Source of the DNA: Peribacillus frigoritolerans
GTDB lineage: Bacteria > Bacillota > Bacilli > Bacillales > DSM-1321
NCBI GenBank assembly: GCA_030562215.1
Contig: JAUPFL010000001.1
Span: forward strand, 1,662,501-1,726,500
Length of the DNA stretch: 64,000 bases
Direction of reading: 5' to 3'
In this document: piece after piece, positions 17,427-27,726 of the stretch
Numbering within the stretch: the first letter of the stretch is position 1
How the letters are laid out: every line of letters starts with the position of its first letter
The notes under the pieces: model-generated
Told to the model about the DNA's origin: nothing
What the model saw: the letters and a program-made list of their open reading frames with translations, nothing else
Databases searched by the model: none
Position numbers and translations under genes: made by a program

Positions 17427-18212
17427 ATGAAAAAAATGGTGATTTTATCCGCTTTTATATGCTTGATGTGCTCTTTGGCTAGCCCAGCTTTTGCAGAATC
17501 CTATAACTGGGGTTTCAATAAAGGTAAAAATGGGACACCTGCCGATGCCGGCAAAAAATTCAATGAAATGCTGCCTGAATATGAAGCGATTTATAAGGGG
17601 GATACAAAGAAAAAAGTCGTTTATTTAACCTTTGATAACGGTTATGAAAATGGCTATACGGCCCAGATTTTAGACGTTCTGAAGAAACATGGTGCTCCTG
17701 GAACTTTTTTTGTCACGGGTCATTATTTAAAAACGGCCCCTGAGCTTGTCGTCCGTATGGCTAATGAGGGGCATATCGTAGGAAACCATTCATGGAACCA
17801 TCCGGATATGACCAGCGTGACGGACGATGTGATCCGCACCGAGCTTGAGCGGGTAAAAGAAGCAACGGAAAAATTAACGGGACAAAAGGGAATGAACTAC
17901 TTAAGGCCGCCTCGTGGAATATTTAATGAGAGAACTATGAGGATCGCAAAAAAAGAAGGGTATTACCACATCTTTTGGTCACTGGCATATAGAGACTGGA
18001 TTGTAGATCAACAAAAGGGTGCCGCGTTCGCACATGATGAAGTGCTTAAGCAGATTCATCCCGGCGCGATTTTATTATTGCATACTGTATCAAAGGATAA
18101 TGCGGAAGCATTGGACTCGATTCTGACGGATCTTGAAAAGCAGGGGTACACCTTTGGTAGCCTTGATGAATTAATGATTGCGAAACAGTTGCCGAACCGA
18201 ATGCTTTATTAA
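17427..18212 (+). CDS. pdaA: Sporulation peptidoglycan N-acetylmuramic acid deacetylase PdaA
   Basis: Carbohydrate esterase family 4 enzyme that deacetylates muramic acid so that muramic delta-lactam can form in the spore cortex, which is needed for germination. The 261-aa precursor has a signal peptide (residues 1-23, ending AFA). Its NodB domain carries the PdaA-type motif TFDNGYENG, the zinc/histidine motif GNHSWNHPDM and the C-terminal LLLHT. ATG 17427 was chosen over an upstream in-frame start at 17385 because ATGGGGGAT precedes it and it opens the signal peptide. B. subtilis PdaA (YfjS, 263 aa) lies in the same gene neighbourhood. Confidence 0.93.
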   Translation: MKKMVILSAFICLMCSLASPAFAESYNWGFNKGKNGTPADAGKKFNEMLPEYEAIYKGDTKKKVVYLTFDNGYENGYTAQILDVLKKHGAPGTFFVTGHYLKTAPELVVRMANEGHIVGNHSWNHPDMTSVTDDVIRTELERVKEATEKLTGQKGMNYLRPPRGIFNERTMRIAKKEGYYHIFWSLAYRDWIVDQQKGAAFAHDEVLKQIHPGAILLLHTVSKDNAEALDSILTDLEKQGYTFGSLDELMIAKQLPNRMLY

Positions 18213-18217
18213 AATGA

Positions 18218-18257
18218 GAAGCGGGTCCTGTAGTGATAATTCAGGTCCCGCTTTTAT
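18218..18257 (+). terminator. Terminator after pdaA
   Basis: AGCGGGTCCTG pairs with CAGGTCCCGCT (one mismatch), then TTTTA. Confidence 0.8.
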
Positions 18258-18294
18258 CCATTCTTCTCAATTTCAAGTAATATTTCAGGAAACA

Positions 18295-18303
18295 TGCTAT
18301 AAT
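18295..18303 (+). promoter_or_regulatory. Extended -10 promoter of yfjP-rlmCD (predicted)
   Basis: TGCTATAAT is a perfect extended -10 element 31 nt before the GTG start. No good -35 hexamer is visible, as often with extended -10 promoters. Confidence 0.5.
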
Positions 18304-18334
18304 ACGTGGAAAACTGCTAAAGGATGGATCGCTT

Positions 18335-19217
18335 GTGTGGACAGAAAAATTACAGGTTCAAGGACCCTATAATTTCGATCTTGTTCTCGAACGATTATCG
18401 TTAGACCCACTTCAGGTAGTTGATTTCACTAACAGGACGGTAAAAGTTCCGCTATATATAGAAAAAGAACCAATCGTTTTGCAGGTTCAGGCAATAGGAA
18501 ATATCGATGAACCATCTTTTATCATCAAAGGTCAATCAGAGGTGTACAAATCAAAAGCAATCGAACGGTTAAAAAGGTTTTTCATTGGCATCAGCCATTA
18601 GAAGGCGTTTCCCGGCACTTCCGGGAATCCGATTTGCGGGAAATCTTCGAAGAGCACCGCGGTACTGCTATAGTCTTGGACTTCGATTACTACAGTTGCC
18701 TCGTCAAATGCATCATACATCAGCAATTGAATTTATCTTTTGCCCATACGCTCACGGAACGATTCGTTAAAACTTTCGGCTTTCAGATGGAAGGTGCCTG
18801 GTTTTATCCGACACCGGAAACAACCGCCCAACTTCAAATCGAGCAATTAAGAGCCATTCAATTCAGTGGCCGGAAAGCGGAATACGTCATCGGACTTTCC
18901 GAGCAGATCATTCAGGGCCATCTCAACCTTGATATAATGGATAAGCTATCCGATCAAGAGGTTATGGATACACTAATAAAAATACGCGGTATCGGGAGAT
19001 GGACGGCTGAAAACTTCCTGCTTTTGGACTTGGCCGGCCGAACCTATTTCCTAAAGCCGACATTGGCATTCAAAATGCCTTGAAAATATTATATGGCTTA
19101 CCGCATAAGCCAACCCAAGAAGAAATGGAGTCCTATAGTGTGAAATGGGCTCCATATCTAAGCTACGCTTCCCTCTATTTGTGGAGAAGCATTGAAAAAC
19201 GGAGTGAAAAGAAATGA
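18335..19217 (+). CDS. yfjP: DNA-3-methyladenine glycosylase YfjP (two frameshifts)
   Basis: Base-excision repair glycosylase of the HhH-GPD superfamily that removes alkylated bases. Three collinear pieces form a 294-aa protein: an N-terminal domain, the helix-hairpin-helix [14 protein letters not shown], then [10 protein letters not shown] with the catalytic aspartate. The breaks lie at the T5 run 18578-18582 and the CC at 19050-19051, each one base short. The GTG start is behind AAGGATGG. The stop overlaps the rlmCD start as ATGA, so the two genes are coupled. B. subtilis YfjP is 287 aa and has the same neighbour. Confidence 0.85.
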
Positions 19218-20599
19218 CAAACATTCAAGATACAAAACTAGAAGTGAATCAAACCCTTCCCCTTACGATTAAACGACTTGGCATAAACGGAGAGGGAGTC
19301 GGTTATTTCAAAAAGAAAGTCGTCTTCGTCCCAGGAGCATTGCCAGGTGAAGAAATTGTAGCTTTGGTTACAAAGGTTCAGCCAAACTTCACCGAGGCGA
19401 AAATAAAAACCATCCGTAAAGAATCACCGCATCGCATTGCAGCGCCATGTCCGGTTTACGCTGAATGCGGCGGATGTCAGTTGCAGCATTTAAGCTATTC
19501 CCAGCAACTTATTGAAAAACGAGATATCGTCATTCAAGCGATGGAACGTCATTCGAAATTCCCAGTTTCTTCATTAAATGTAAAAGAAACGATCGGCATG
19601 GAAGATCCTTGGAATTACCGCAATAAAAGTCAGTACCAAGTCGGCCAAAAAGATGGCAAGTTGATTGCTGGCCTTTACGGCTTGAATTCCCATACACTGA
19701 TCGATATCCCGAATTGCCTCGTACAGCATAAAGCAACAAATAAGGTAACACGTACAGTGAAAAAGATACTAAAGAACCTGAACATCTCGATTTATAACGA
19801 AAGAAAAAGAAAAGGTGTTATCCGGACGGTCATTACACGTGTAGGGTTTGAAACAGGTGAGGTGCAGGTTGTCCTTGTTACAGGAGCGGAGGAAATTCCA
19901 CAAAAAGATCAGTTGCTAAAACAAATTCGTGACCAATTGCCTGAAGTGAAATCGGTTGTACAAAACATCAACAACCGGGACACATCACTGATCTTTGGCG
20001 AAAAAACGATTCACCTGGCAGGCGAAAAAGTCATCAACGAAACATTGGGTGACCTATCATATGAATTATCAGCCCGTACATTCTTCCAGCTTAACCCTGT
20101 CCAAACTGTTCGCTTATATGATGAAGTGAAAAAAGCAGCAGCCTTAACCGGCACGGAAAAAGTGGTTGACGCTTATTGCGGTGTTGGAACCATTGGGCTG
20201 TGGCTGTCTGAAAATGCCAAGGAAGTCAGAGGAATGGACGTCATTAAAGAATCCATTGAGGACGCCAAGAAAAATGCCAAAAAGCATAAACGCAACAATG
20301 TATACTATGAAACAGGCAAAGCAGAGAATATCCTTCCACGCTGGACCAAAGAAGGCTGGAAACCGGATGTACTGGTCGTCGACCCGCCAAGATCCGGCTG
20401 TGATCAATCTTTACTGCAGACAATCTTGAAAGTTAAACCGAAAACCATAGTGTACGTATCATGCAACCCGTCCACATTGGCGAAGGACTTACAAGAACTG
20501 GGCTCTTCTTATCGCGTGGAGGCCATGCAGCCAGTGGATATGTTCCCGCAGACGAGCCATGTGGAAGTAGTAACCTCGTTGAAGCTGATTAAAGAATAA
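19214..20599 (+). CDS. rlmCD: 23S rRNA (uracil-C5)-methyltransferase RlmCD
   Basis: Methylates U747 and U1939 (E. coli numbering) of 23S rRNA with SAM. The 461-aa protein has an N-terminal TRAM domain (about residues 10-68), iron-sulfur ligands C79, C85 and C88 in [16 protein letters not shown] with a fourth cysteine near 168, the SAM motif [23 protein letters not shown], and the catalytic [10 protein letters not shown]. It equals B. subtilis YfjO/RlmCD. Start overlaps the yfjP stop by 4 nt. Intact here, although its neighbours carry frameshifts. Confidence 0.95.
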   Translation: MTNIQDTKLEVNQTLPLTIKRLGINGEGVGYFKKKVVFVPGALPGEEIVALVTKVQPNFTEAKIKTIRKESPHRIAAPCPVYAECGGCQLQHLSYSQQLIEKRDIVIQAMERHSKFPVSSLNVKETIGMEDPWNYRNKSQYQVGQKDGKLIAGLYGLNSHTLIDIPNCLVQHKATNKVTRTVKKILKNLNISIYNERKRKGVIRTVITRVGFETGEVQVVLVTGAEEIPQKDQLLKQIRDQLPEVKSVVQNINNRDTSLIFGEKTIHLAGEKVINETLGDLSYELSARTFFQLNPVQTVRLYDEVKKAAALTGTEKVVDAYCGVGTIGLWLSENAKEVRGMDVIKESIEDAKKNAKKHKRNNVYYETGKAENILPRWTKEGWKPDVLVVDPPRSGCDQSLLQTILKVKPKTIVYVSCNPSTLAKDLQELGSSYRVEAMQPVDMFPQTSHVEVVTSLKLIKE

Positions 20600-20604
20600 G
20601 CAGA

Positions 20605-20642
20605 GTGATCCGGGAATCTGTAAAAGGTTCTCGGATTTTAAT
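20605..20642 (+). terminator. Weak terminator after rlmCD
   Basis: TCCGGGAATC pairs with GGTTCTCGGA using G:U pairs, followed by TTTTAAT. Confidence 0.5.
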
Positions 20643-20716
20643 CTGCGTTTATTTCCATCCATTTGTGAAATAATGAAAGTACTGTGAAAATCGAGAAATA
20701 CATAGGAGGGTTTTGG

Positions 20717-21238
20717 ATGCATAATCATGATATATTAATTCGATTAAGATATGCGCTGGATATTAAAAATAAAGATATGGTTGAGATATTTAAACTCGGG
20801 GAGATAGAAGTGACAATGGAAGAAGTCATGCAGATGCTCACAAAACCAAAAGATGATTATTATGATGAATATGATGATGATATGGATGAAGCTGAAGATG
20901 GGGTAAACTGCAATAACATGATGCTAGAGTCCTTTTTAAATGGTTTGATCATTTTTAAACGAGGGAGACAAGAGCCAAAACCTGGTCAGCCCCAAAGTCA
21001 GGCACCGGCTGTAAAGCATAAGGAAAGTGTGAATAATATCCTTCTGAAGAAACTGAAAATAGCATTATCATTAACCAGTGAGGATATGATTGATATCTTG
21101 GAAGATGCAGGAGTCATGATAACCAAAGGGGAATTAAGCGCTATATTAAGAAAAGTGGGTCATAGGAATTATAAAGAGTGCGGGGATCGATACGCCAGGA
21201 ATTTCTTAAAAGGATTAACTTTGAGATATAGGGGATAA
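20717..21238 (+). CDS. DUF1456 family protein (YehS-like)
   Basis: 173-aa protein with two similar helical repeats, each opening with N-D/N-I-L-x-[KR]-L-[KR]-x-AL (residues 3-14 and near 110), typical of DUF1456 (E. coli YehS). An acidic linker rich in D, E and Y lies between the repeats (about residues 44-66). Function unknown. ATG 20717 was chosen because AGGAGGG precedes it; an upstream ATG at 20684 lacks an RBS. Confidence 0.85.
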   Translation: MHNHDILIRLRYALDIKNKDMVEIFKLGEIEVTMEEVMQMLTKPKDDYYDEYDDDMDEAEDGVNCNNMMLESFLNGLIIFKRGRQEPKPGQPQSQAPAVKHKESVNNILLKKLKIALSLTSEDMIDILEDAGVMITKGELSAILRKVGHRNYKECGDRYARNFLKGLTLRYRG

Positions 21239-21407
21239 GGGTTCAGTACTGTTTTTATCTTGAACATCATGATATTTAGACCTTGATTTCGTGAAAAGTA
21301 CTTTTCCGATTTCAGGGTCTTTTTCTATTCGAAGACACTAGGAAGTGAGAATGAATTTAATAACAGAAGGCACCCCTTAAGGCACCCTCTGCACATTAAA
21401 TACGAGT

Positions 21408-21653
21408 TCATTGGCCTCTTAAAAAGTCTGGTTTTGAAAAATTGGGGTTGGGATATTTATAGAAGCCTTCTCCTGCTTCTCTTCCGATTTTCCCTTTATC
21501 GATATACTCTGTTTTCAATAAGTAAGCCAGCTTTTCAACTTCTGGATCACCTGTCGCTTTCGCTTTTGCAAGTGAAATATTATAAGCAGTATTGATTCCT
21601 ACCACATCTAAAATGGCGAAAGGTCCAAGAGGTGCTCCTGTTCTTAAGTTCAA
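21408..21653 (-). pseudogene. C-terminal fragment of a 3-hydroxyacyl-CoA dehydrogenase
   Basis: The open frame matches only the C-terminal domain of 3-hydroxybutyryl/3-hydroxyacyl-CoA dehydrogenase: TGAPLGPFAILDVVGINTAY, then KGKIGREAGEGFYKYPNP. The NAD-binding N-terminal domain is missing. Similarity ends near 21650, where sequence of an oppositely oriented SDR gene begins. The fragment has no plausible RBS. It looks like a gene cut by a rearrangement. Confidence 0.75.
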
Positions 21654-21657
21654 CGGC

Positions 21658-22023
21658 TGGGATCATAACGACACCATACGGCGGTCCGTATGCAGCGACC
21701 AAACATGCCATCGAAGGATGAGCTGGAAGAGTTTGGGGTGCAGGTTGCGACCATCAATCCGGGTGTCTACATACCGGTTTTAACGACAGGGCAGCTAAGG
21801 AAAAATGGAAATGGTACGATGGAGAAAAGAATTTTACAAGAGCAGAGGATATGAAAAAGCAGGAAAAGGGATTAAAAAATCAATTCGATCCGGAAGACAT
21901 GATAGAAAAGATGATCGATATCATCCCGGCTGACCACCATAAATTCCGTACTGTCCATCCCGGGAAAATGGGAAAAACCGATGAAGGAGAACGAAAAGGA
22001 ACGGTGGGACATGGAAAAATCTG
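21658..22023 (+). pseudogene. C-terminal remnant of a short-chain dehydrogenase (SDR)
   Basis: Translated pieces in more than one frame match the C-terminal half of an SDR: TTPYGGPYAATKHAIE with the catalytic Y-x3-K, then DELEEFGVQVATINPGVY, then TGFNDRAAKEKWKWYDGEK and onward to GTVGHGKI before the stop. The Rossmann N-terminus is absent, and there is an internal deletion near 21715 plus a frameshift near 21777. Unlike the homopolymer errors elsewhere, this gene is really decayed. Confidence 0.7.
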
Positions 22024-22219
22024 ATTTATGGAGCACTATTGTCCTAGGATTAGTGCAGTAGAGGAGTAATTTTGTTGGTTGGTGCATGGATTGTGGACAA
22101 GGAAGAGAAATAGGGAAAATCCTTATTCTTAGCCCCCTTTATCCCATTCTTTTGCATGACTTTTTGTACGTGAGATTTAATTCAATATCCGAGGTGATCA
22201 GCAGCTCTTTTTTATTGTT

Positions 22220-22245
22220 GTAATGGACTTAAGCGTCCATTAGTA
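22220..22245. promoter_or_regulatory. Orphan 8-6-8 palindrome, operator-like
   Basis: TAATGGAC (22221-22228) and GTCCATTA (22235-22242) form a perfect inverted repeat with a 6-nt spacer. The geometry resembles TetR-family operators. No intact regulator or target gene is next to it, only the SDR remnant upstream. Confidence 0.45.
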
Positions 22246-22349
22246 CAATGTATAACAGACAAAAAAGAGGATGATTATTCCCCTTTCAGATTATCGACAA
22301 ATTTGAAAAAATCGGTTTTCCTGCAGTTTTTTCTTAAAAAAACAATCCA

Positions 22350-22455
22350 GTTGATTGGTGCAGGTGTTCGAGACTCCTGCTTAGAAAAGAGTGTCCAAGA
22401 AAAGACCCCACAGGCGCAAAGACCGCCCGCGAAAGAGATTGCTGGAGGGGAAATT
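22350..22455 (+). repeat. Degenerate copy 1 of a GC-rich Bacillaceae repeat
   Basis: Starts AGTTGATTGGTGCAGGTGTT and shares GAGACTCCTGC, CAGGCGCAA and GACCGCCCGCG with the better-preserved copy at 31241-31411. It is diverged and shortened, without the closing CCAATCAAC end. Confidence 0.65.
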
Positions 22456-22541
22456 AAGCCCCCAAAAAAGATTCATGATTAGGAATGAACCATTCTGAAC
22501 TTCCTTTTGTCAATAAACGGAAAGAGGATGATCCCCTTGTT

Positions 22542-22673
22542 TTACTTGTCTTCATTTGTTTGTTCATCAGGTTTTTGGACGATTTCTTTTAATTCCCCAA
22601 TGTCACCTTTGGCATTGATAACCTCAAAAATTTCATTTAGGCCTTCTGATGTTTTTTCATCTTCCGTTTTCAC
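22542..22673 (-). CDS. Small acidic hypothetical protein (43 aa)
   Basis: GTG-started 44-codon frame with an excellent RBS (GGAGGGGTATA). The product is acidic and soluble (MKTEDEKTSEGLNEIFEVIN at the N-terminus) with no recognised domain. It lies alone in a 1-kb stretch between decayed genes and kbl. Translation signals support it more than any family match does. Confidence 0.5.
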   Translation of the reverse strand: MKTEDEKTSEGLNEIFEVINAKGDIGELKEIVQKPDEQTNEDK

Positions 22674-23043
22674 TATACCCCTCCTTAATTAGGTTAATGG
22701 TTAAGGTCTCCAAAAAACCAGTAGATAAACATCGGTTACCTTGGAAAATTGATGAAATTCTCTTCGTATTTCCATTGATATAAGCGCCTTTTAGGCGGAT
22801 GTTAATTGTAAAACTACAAAAATTCAAATTTTTTTGTCCGCACAATATGGACAACGTTAAAATTATCTATTATTATGATTGTTATAACTTTTAGTATAAA
22901 GGGGTTTGTGGTACTTCTTAATGTATTTTTGGAGAGGACACATGTATTTTTAGAAAAAAGAAAAAATACAATATTTCTGAAATAGGGGTAAAACATATAA
23001 AGATCCTGCATTTATTCCAACCATCAATGAGGGGGTATATTAA
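22674..23043 (+). promoter_or_regulatory. Upstream region of kbl with an inverted repeat
   Basis: No gene seen. TGTATTTTT (22943-22951) and AAAAATACA (22962-22970) form an inverted repeat about 75 nt before the kbl start, and ATGTATTTTT also occurs at 22921. This may be a regulator site; no sigma factor consensus is clear. Confidence 0.35.
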
Positions 23044-24234
23044 ATGTCAAGTGAAATATTAAATGAATTCTTGAAAGAAAATTTGGAAGATTTAAAAGAA
23101 AAGGGACTTTACAACGTTATTGATCCAGTGGAAGGACCTAATGGTCCGGTAATTACCATTGCAGGCAGGGAGCTAATTAATTTATCATCCAATAATTATT
23201 TAGGTTTAGCGACAGATAGACGATTAATAGAGGCTTGCATAGAAGCGACGAAAACATATGGTGTCGGTGCCGGTGCCGTTCGTACGATCAACGGAACGTT
23301 AGATATTCATGTCAAATTAGAAGAAAAGCTTGCTGAGTTTAAACATACGGAAGCAGCAATTGCTTATCAGTCTGGATTTAACTGTAATATGGCAGCGATT
23401 TCAGGAGTGATGGATAAACACGATGCCATTCTTTCAGATGAACTGAATCATGCTTCAATCATTGATGGATGCCGATTGTCCAAGGCGAAAATTATTCCCT
23501 TTATCCATTCCGACATGGACGATTTACGGACAAAAGCTCGTCAAGCAAAGGAGTCCGGATTGTATAACAAAATCATGATTATTACCGACGGTGTGTTCTC
23601 GATGGATGGCGATATTGCCAAGCTTCCTGAAATCGTGAAGATTGCCGAAGAGTTCGATTTAATCACGTATGTTGATGATGCGCATGGTTCGGGTGTATTA
23701 GGTAACGGTGCAGGAACGGTAAAACATTTTGGGTTATCGGATAAAGTGGATTTCCAAATTGGGACATTATCCAAAGCCATTGGTGTTGTTGGAGGCTATG
23801 TAGCAGGAAAGAAAGATTTGATTGATTGGTTAAAAGTGAGAAGCCGCCCATTTTTATTTTCAACGGCTGCCACACCGGGAGCAGTTGCAGCTAGCATAGA
23901 AGCCATCGATATTTTGATGAATAGCTCAGAACTTCAAAATAAGCTTTGGGAAAACAGCGATTACTTGAAACAGGGCCTAAAAGAATTAGGGTTTGATATC
24001 GGTGAGAGCGAAACACCGATTACACCTTGCATTGTGGGTGATGAAACAAAAACGCAGCAATTCAGCAAGAGACTGAATGAAGAAGGTGTGTATGCTAAAT
24101 CCATCGTATTCCCTACCGTTCCAAAAGGAACAGGAAGAGTGAGGAATATGCCTACTGCTGCTCATACAAAAGAGATGCTGGATCGTGCAATTGCCATTTA
24201 TGAAAAAGTAGGAAAAGAGATGTCGATCATATAA
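23044..24234 (+). CDS. kbl: Glycine C-acetyltransferase (2-amino-3-ketobutyrate CoA ligase)
   Basis: PLP enzyme that cleaves 2-amino-3-oxobutyrate with CoA into glycine and acetyl-CoA, the second step of threonine breakdown. The 396-aa product has the PLP-binding lysine K244 in [12 protein letters not shown] and D211-D212-A-H214 in VDDAHGSG, typical of alpha-oxoamine synthases. RBS GAGGGGG precedes ATG 23044. Threonine dehydrogenase follows 45 nt downstream and a permease gene 320 nt after that. Intact. Confidence 0.95.
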   Translation: MSSEILNEFLKENLEDLKEKGLYNVIDPVEGPNGPVITIAGRELINLSSNNYLGLATDRRLIEACIEATKTYGVGAGAVRTINGTLDIHVKLEEKLAEFKHTEAAIAYQSGFNCNMAAISGVMDKHDAILSDELNHASIIDGCRLSKAKIIPFIHSDMDDLRTKARQAKESGLYNKIMIITDGVFSMDGDIAKLPEIVKIAEEFDLITYVDDAHGSGVLGNGAGTVKHFGLSDKVDFQIGTLSKAIGVVGGYVAGKKDLIDWLKVRSRPFLFSTAATPGAVAASIEAIDILMNSSELQNKLWENSDYLKQGLKELGFDIGESETPITPCIVGDETKTQQFSKRLNEEGVYAKSIVFPTVPKGTGRVRNMPTAAHTKEMLDRAIAIYEKVGKEMSII

Positions 24235-24279
24235 GTAGATTGCTTGTTTCAGAGTTTAAAACTTGGGGAGGGATTTTTG

Positions 24280-25236
24280 ATGAAAAAGGTCTTGGTAACG
24301 GGGGCTTTAGGTCAAATTGGTTCAGAACTGACGCTGAAAATGAGAGAGGTTTATGGAGCTGACAATATCATTGCGACAGATATTCGAAAAACGGACAGCG
24401 ATGTTGCTCAATCAGGTCCATTCGAAATTTTGGATGTTACGGATGAAAAAGCGATGTATAACATGGCAAAAAAACATGAAGTGGATACAATTATACATCT
24501 AGCCGCTTTATTGTCAGCAACAGCTGAAAAGAAGCCGCTTTTAGCTTGGCATTTAAACATGGGCGGATTGGTCAATGCTTTGGAATCGGCACGAGAACTC
24601 GATTGCCAATTATTCACTCCTAGTTCCATTGGTGCGTTTGGTCCAACCACTCTAAAGATTGGACACCGCAAGACATCATTCAACGGCCGAATACGATGTA
24701 CGGCGTGAATAAAGTATCCGGAGAGTTATTATGTGATTATTATCATCATAAATTTGGGGTTGATACGGGGGCTTCGATTCCCGGGACTGATTTCATATGT
24801 CACACCTCCTGGCGGTGGAACTACCGACTATGCAGTTGAAATTTACTATGAAGCGATTAAAAACAAGCGATATACTTCTTACATTGATAAGGGAACGTAT
24901 ATGGATATGATGTATATGCCGGATGCTTTAGCAGCCATCATTAAATTAATGGAGGCAGATGCTTCAAAATTGAAACATCGGAATTCTTTCAATGTTTCTG
25001 CCATGAGCTTTGATCCTGAGCAAATTGCAGCCGAAATTAAAAAGCATATTCCGGAATTTGTCATGAATTATGAAGTCGATCCTGTAAGACAGTCCATTGC
25101 AGACAGTTGGCCAAATACAATTGATTCAACTTGTGCAAAGGAAGAGTGGGGATTCAAGGCGGAATATGATTTGGAGAAAATGACCAATGATATGTTGTTG
25201 AAGCTGAGATTAAAGTCCCTTTTAGTAACAGCATAA
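24280..25236 (+). CDS. tdh: L-threonine 3-dehydrogenase, SDR type (two frameshifts)
   Basis: Oxidises threonine to 2-amino-3-oxobutyrate, feeding Kbl. It is the extended-SDR (epimerase-like) form, with [14 protein letters not shown] at the N-terminus and an [12 protein letters not shown] segment. The N-terminal and C-terminal parts share a frame, but a middle stretch (FGPTTPKDWTPQ-like to [20 protein letters not shown]) is in the -1 frame. The breaks are one missing C near 24652 and probably two missing bases near 24766-24771. Corrected length is 319 aa, normal for the family. RBS TTGGGGAGGG. Follows kbl as in other threonine-catabolic operons. Confidence 0.88.
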
Positions 25237-25249
25237 TAAACCTGCCAGC

Positions 25250-25285
25250 CGAATAAAAGAGTTGCAAAACTCTTTTATTCGAGTT
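25250..25285 (+). terminator. Terminator after tdh
   Basis: CGAATAAAAGAGTT pairs perfectly with AACTCTTTTATTCG around a GCAA loop. It separates kbl-tdh from the permease gene, which has its own leader. Confidence 0.8.
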
Positions 25286-25555
25286 ATTTTATACAGGGGA
25301 ATTTTTACGTTTAAGGGGTGAGCTTTTATAAGCGATAAAAAGTAAGCGCTTTCTATGAAACCTTGAACAGAATCAAGAAATAACATGAAATTTGATAGTA
25401 ATCTTTCTGACTTTCAGGAATGCTTAAAAGTGAAGAATGATTTTAAGGGGCGGCTTTAAAATAAAGTGCCTGCTATATCATTTCTATACTAAATAGGGAG
25501 TGTATTAAGCATCTTGCATTAAATTTCGACTATTAGTAGTGTAGGGGGAAATGGA

Positions 25556-26951
25556 ATGGCAAACAAAGATTTGAATAGGGACCTGAAAGGTCGTCATATT
25601 CAGATGATCGCTTTGGGCGGAACGATTGGTGTCGGTTTATTTATGGGTTCAGCCAGCACGATTCAATGGACAGGTCCGTCTGTAATGTTAGCTTATGCGA
25701 TCTCTGGTTTATTTATATTCTTGATCATGCGCGCAATGGGGGAAATGTTGTATTTAGAGCCAAGTACAGGTTCATTTGCAACATTTGGTTATAAATACAT
25801 TCATCCATTGGCAGGATATATGACAGCTTGGAGTAACTGGTTCCAGTGGGTTATCGTCGGGATGGCAGAAATTATTGCAGTGGGGACGTACATGCAGTAT
25901 TGGTACCCTGATCTCCCTGCTTGGATTCCAGGTTTAATTGCAATGGTGATTCTTGGAGCAGCGAACTTAATTTCCGTTAAATCATTTGGGGAAATTGAAT
26001 TTTGGTTTGCACTGATTAAAATCGTAACGATTATTTTAATGATCGTTGCAGGTTTTGGACTAATTTTCTTTGGAATCGGTAACGGAGGGAAGCCTTAGGG
26101 TTATCGAATCTTTGGGAACATGGCGGTTTATTTACAGGTGGCTGGAAGGGCTTCTTCTTTGCTCTCTCACTGGTGGTTGCCGCTTATCAAGGTGTAGAAT
26201 TAATTGGGATTACGGCTGGTGAAGCAAAAATCCGCAAGAAACGATAACCAAAGCGATTCAAAGTACCATTTGGCGTATTTTAATCTTCTATATCGGTGCG
26301 ATCTTCATTATTGTAACCGTTTACCCTTGGGATCAATTAAGTTCGATCGGCAGTCCATTTGTTGCGACCTTTGCGAAGGTTGGTATCACGGCAGCAGCTG
26401 GAATCATTAATTTTGTCGTAATCACGGCTGCAATGTCTGGCTGCAATAGTGGAATTTACAGTGCAGGACGAATGCTTTACACATTAGGGATGAATGGACA
26501 AGCGCCAAAATTCTTTGCAAAAGTATCTAATAGCGGTGTCCCTTTATTCGGTACGTTTGGAGTGATAGTCGGTTTAGCAATTGGGGTTGTTTTAAGTTAT
26601 ATTGCACCAGAAAATTTATTTGTGCATGTATACAGTGCGAGTGTACTTCCTGGAATGATTCCATGGTTTGTCATTCTGATCAGTCAAATTAAATTCAGGA
26701 AAGTCAAAAAAGCAGAAATGCATAATCATCCATTCAAGATGCCGTTTGCACCTGTTACAAACTACCTGACCATCGCTTTCTTGCTCATGGTATTAATCGG
26801 TATGTGGTTTAATGATGACACACGTATATCTCTTATGGTTGGAATAGGTTTTCTGGCTATCGTTGCAATTAGTTATTTCGCTTTTGGAATAGACAAGCGT
26901 GTACAAGCCAATGCTCAGACAGAGGCTCAGAAGGAAGATAAAGTGGGTTAA
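25556..26951 (+). CDS. Amino acid permease, APC family, YbxG/GabP-like (two frameshifts)
   Basis: Twelve-helix amino acid/proton symporter. Pieces read [20 protein letters not shown], then [18 protein letters not shown], then [20 protein letters not shown] and the C-terminal helices. Breaks at the GGG 26087-26089 and A5 run 26226-26230, each one base short; corrected length 465 aa. An intact paralogue (51862-53250) aligns along the whole length and confirms the corrected frame. The position next to kbl-tdh suggests threonine or a related amino acid as substrate; this is inference. Confidence 0.88.
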
Positions 26952-26975
26952 TCCATCATTCACTATGGGTTATGC

Positions 26976-27002
26976 AAAGGGTTGCTGCGGCAGCCCTTTT
27001 CC
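26976..27002 (+). terminator. Terminator after the permease gene
   Basis: AAAGGGTTGC and GCAGCCCTTT form a stem ending in TTTT. Confidence 0.75.
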
Positions 27003-27088
27003 AATGAAATTAAAAGGGCAGATTAGTTTTAATAAGAGATGATAAAATGGATTAAATTGATTGCTTCATTGTGAAGGGTGAACTAACG

Positions 27089-27652
27089 ATGTTCGGACTT
27101 AAAAATGACAATCCTAAATGTATACGAATCCATCCAATATCATCAAGGACCACAGAAATGCACTTAAATAACTGATTAGTGAAAACTTCCAGAAATATAG
27201 GTGGCCTGGAAACAAAATGAAGAAGAATGGTTTAATGATTGTCCCGGCGTTATCCATTTTGGAAATCGCCAATTAGAATTATTTGCAAACAAAGCTGATG
27301 AATACGCTGTTACCTTTGACAAAATCCTTGTTACCCAAGACCTTTGTTGGTATGGGACGGATTTAAGACTTAAATGGGAAAAGAACAAGTTAAGGAACTG
27401 AATTCAGCTACTTGTAAACAGCTGGTTGGGATTGAGATTGTTGAAAGATGTGAAACAAACGCACCGGATTATTTTTATTTATATGTCCTTGGGCTTCACT
27501 TGAACGATGGCTATCTCATCATATGTAATGGATCTGATGAAAATTCAATAATCATTAAAAGGGAGAAGATCCAATTTACAGGCACACGCTTATCTGACAA
27601 ATATCAATTTTTTATGATCTATGATGAATGGAAAACGATCTGGGCAGTCTAG
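27089..27652 (+). CDS. Hypothetical protein reconstructed across three frameshifts
   Basis: Three A-run losses (near 27170, 27209-27211 and 27379-27382) explain four collinear open pieces that join into a 188-aa protein: MFGLKNDNPKCIRIHPISSR, then ENFQKYRWPG, then EEEWFNDCPGVIHFGNRQLE, then KEQVKELNSATCKQLVGIEI and the tail ending KTIWAV. GAAGGGTGA precedes ATG 27089. I do not recognise the family. The reconstruction rests on the same error pattern seen in known genes nearby; the last 92 codons (from 27374) are continuous and most secure. Confidence 0.5.
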
Positions 27653-27726
27653 TTAATGACATCAGGATACGTTTCCGCCAAAGTTAATATAGAATGCTAA
27701 ATATCATAGAAAAGGAGAAGTTGACA

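Noticed and set aside
22507..22692. 61-aa plus-strand frame rich in serine and phenylalanine
   Set aside because: It is the complement of the 43-aa minus-strand gene, which has a strong RBS.
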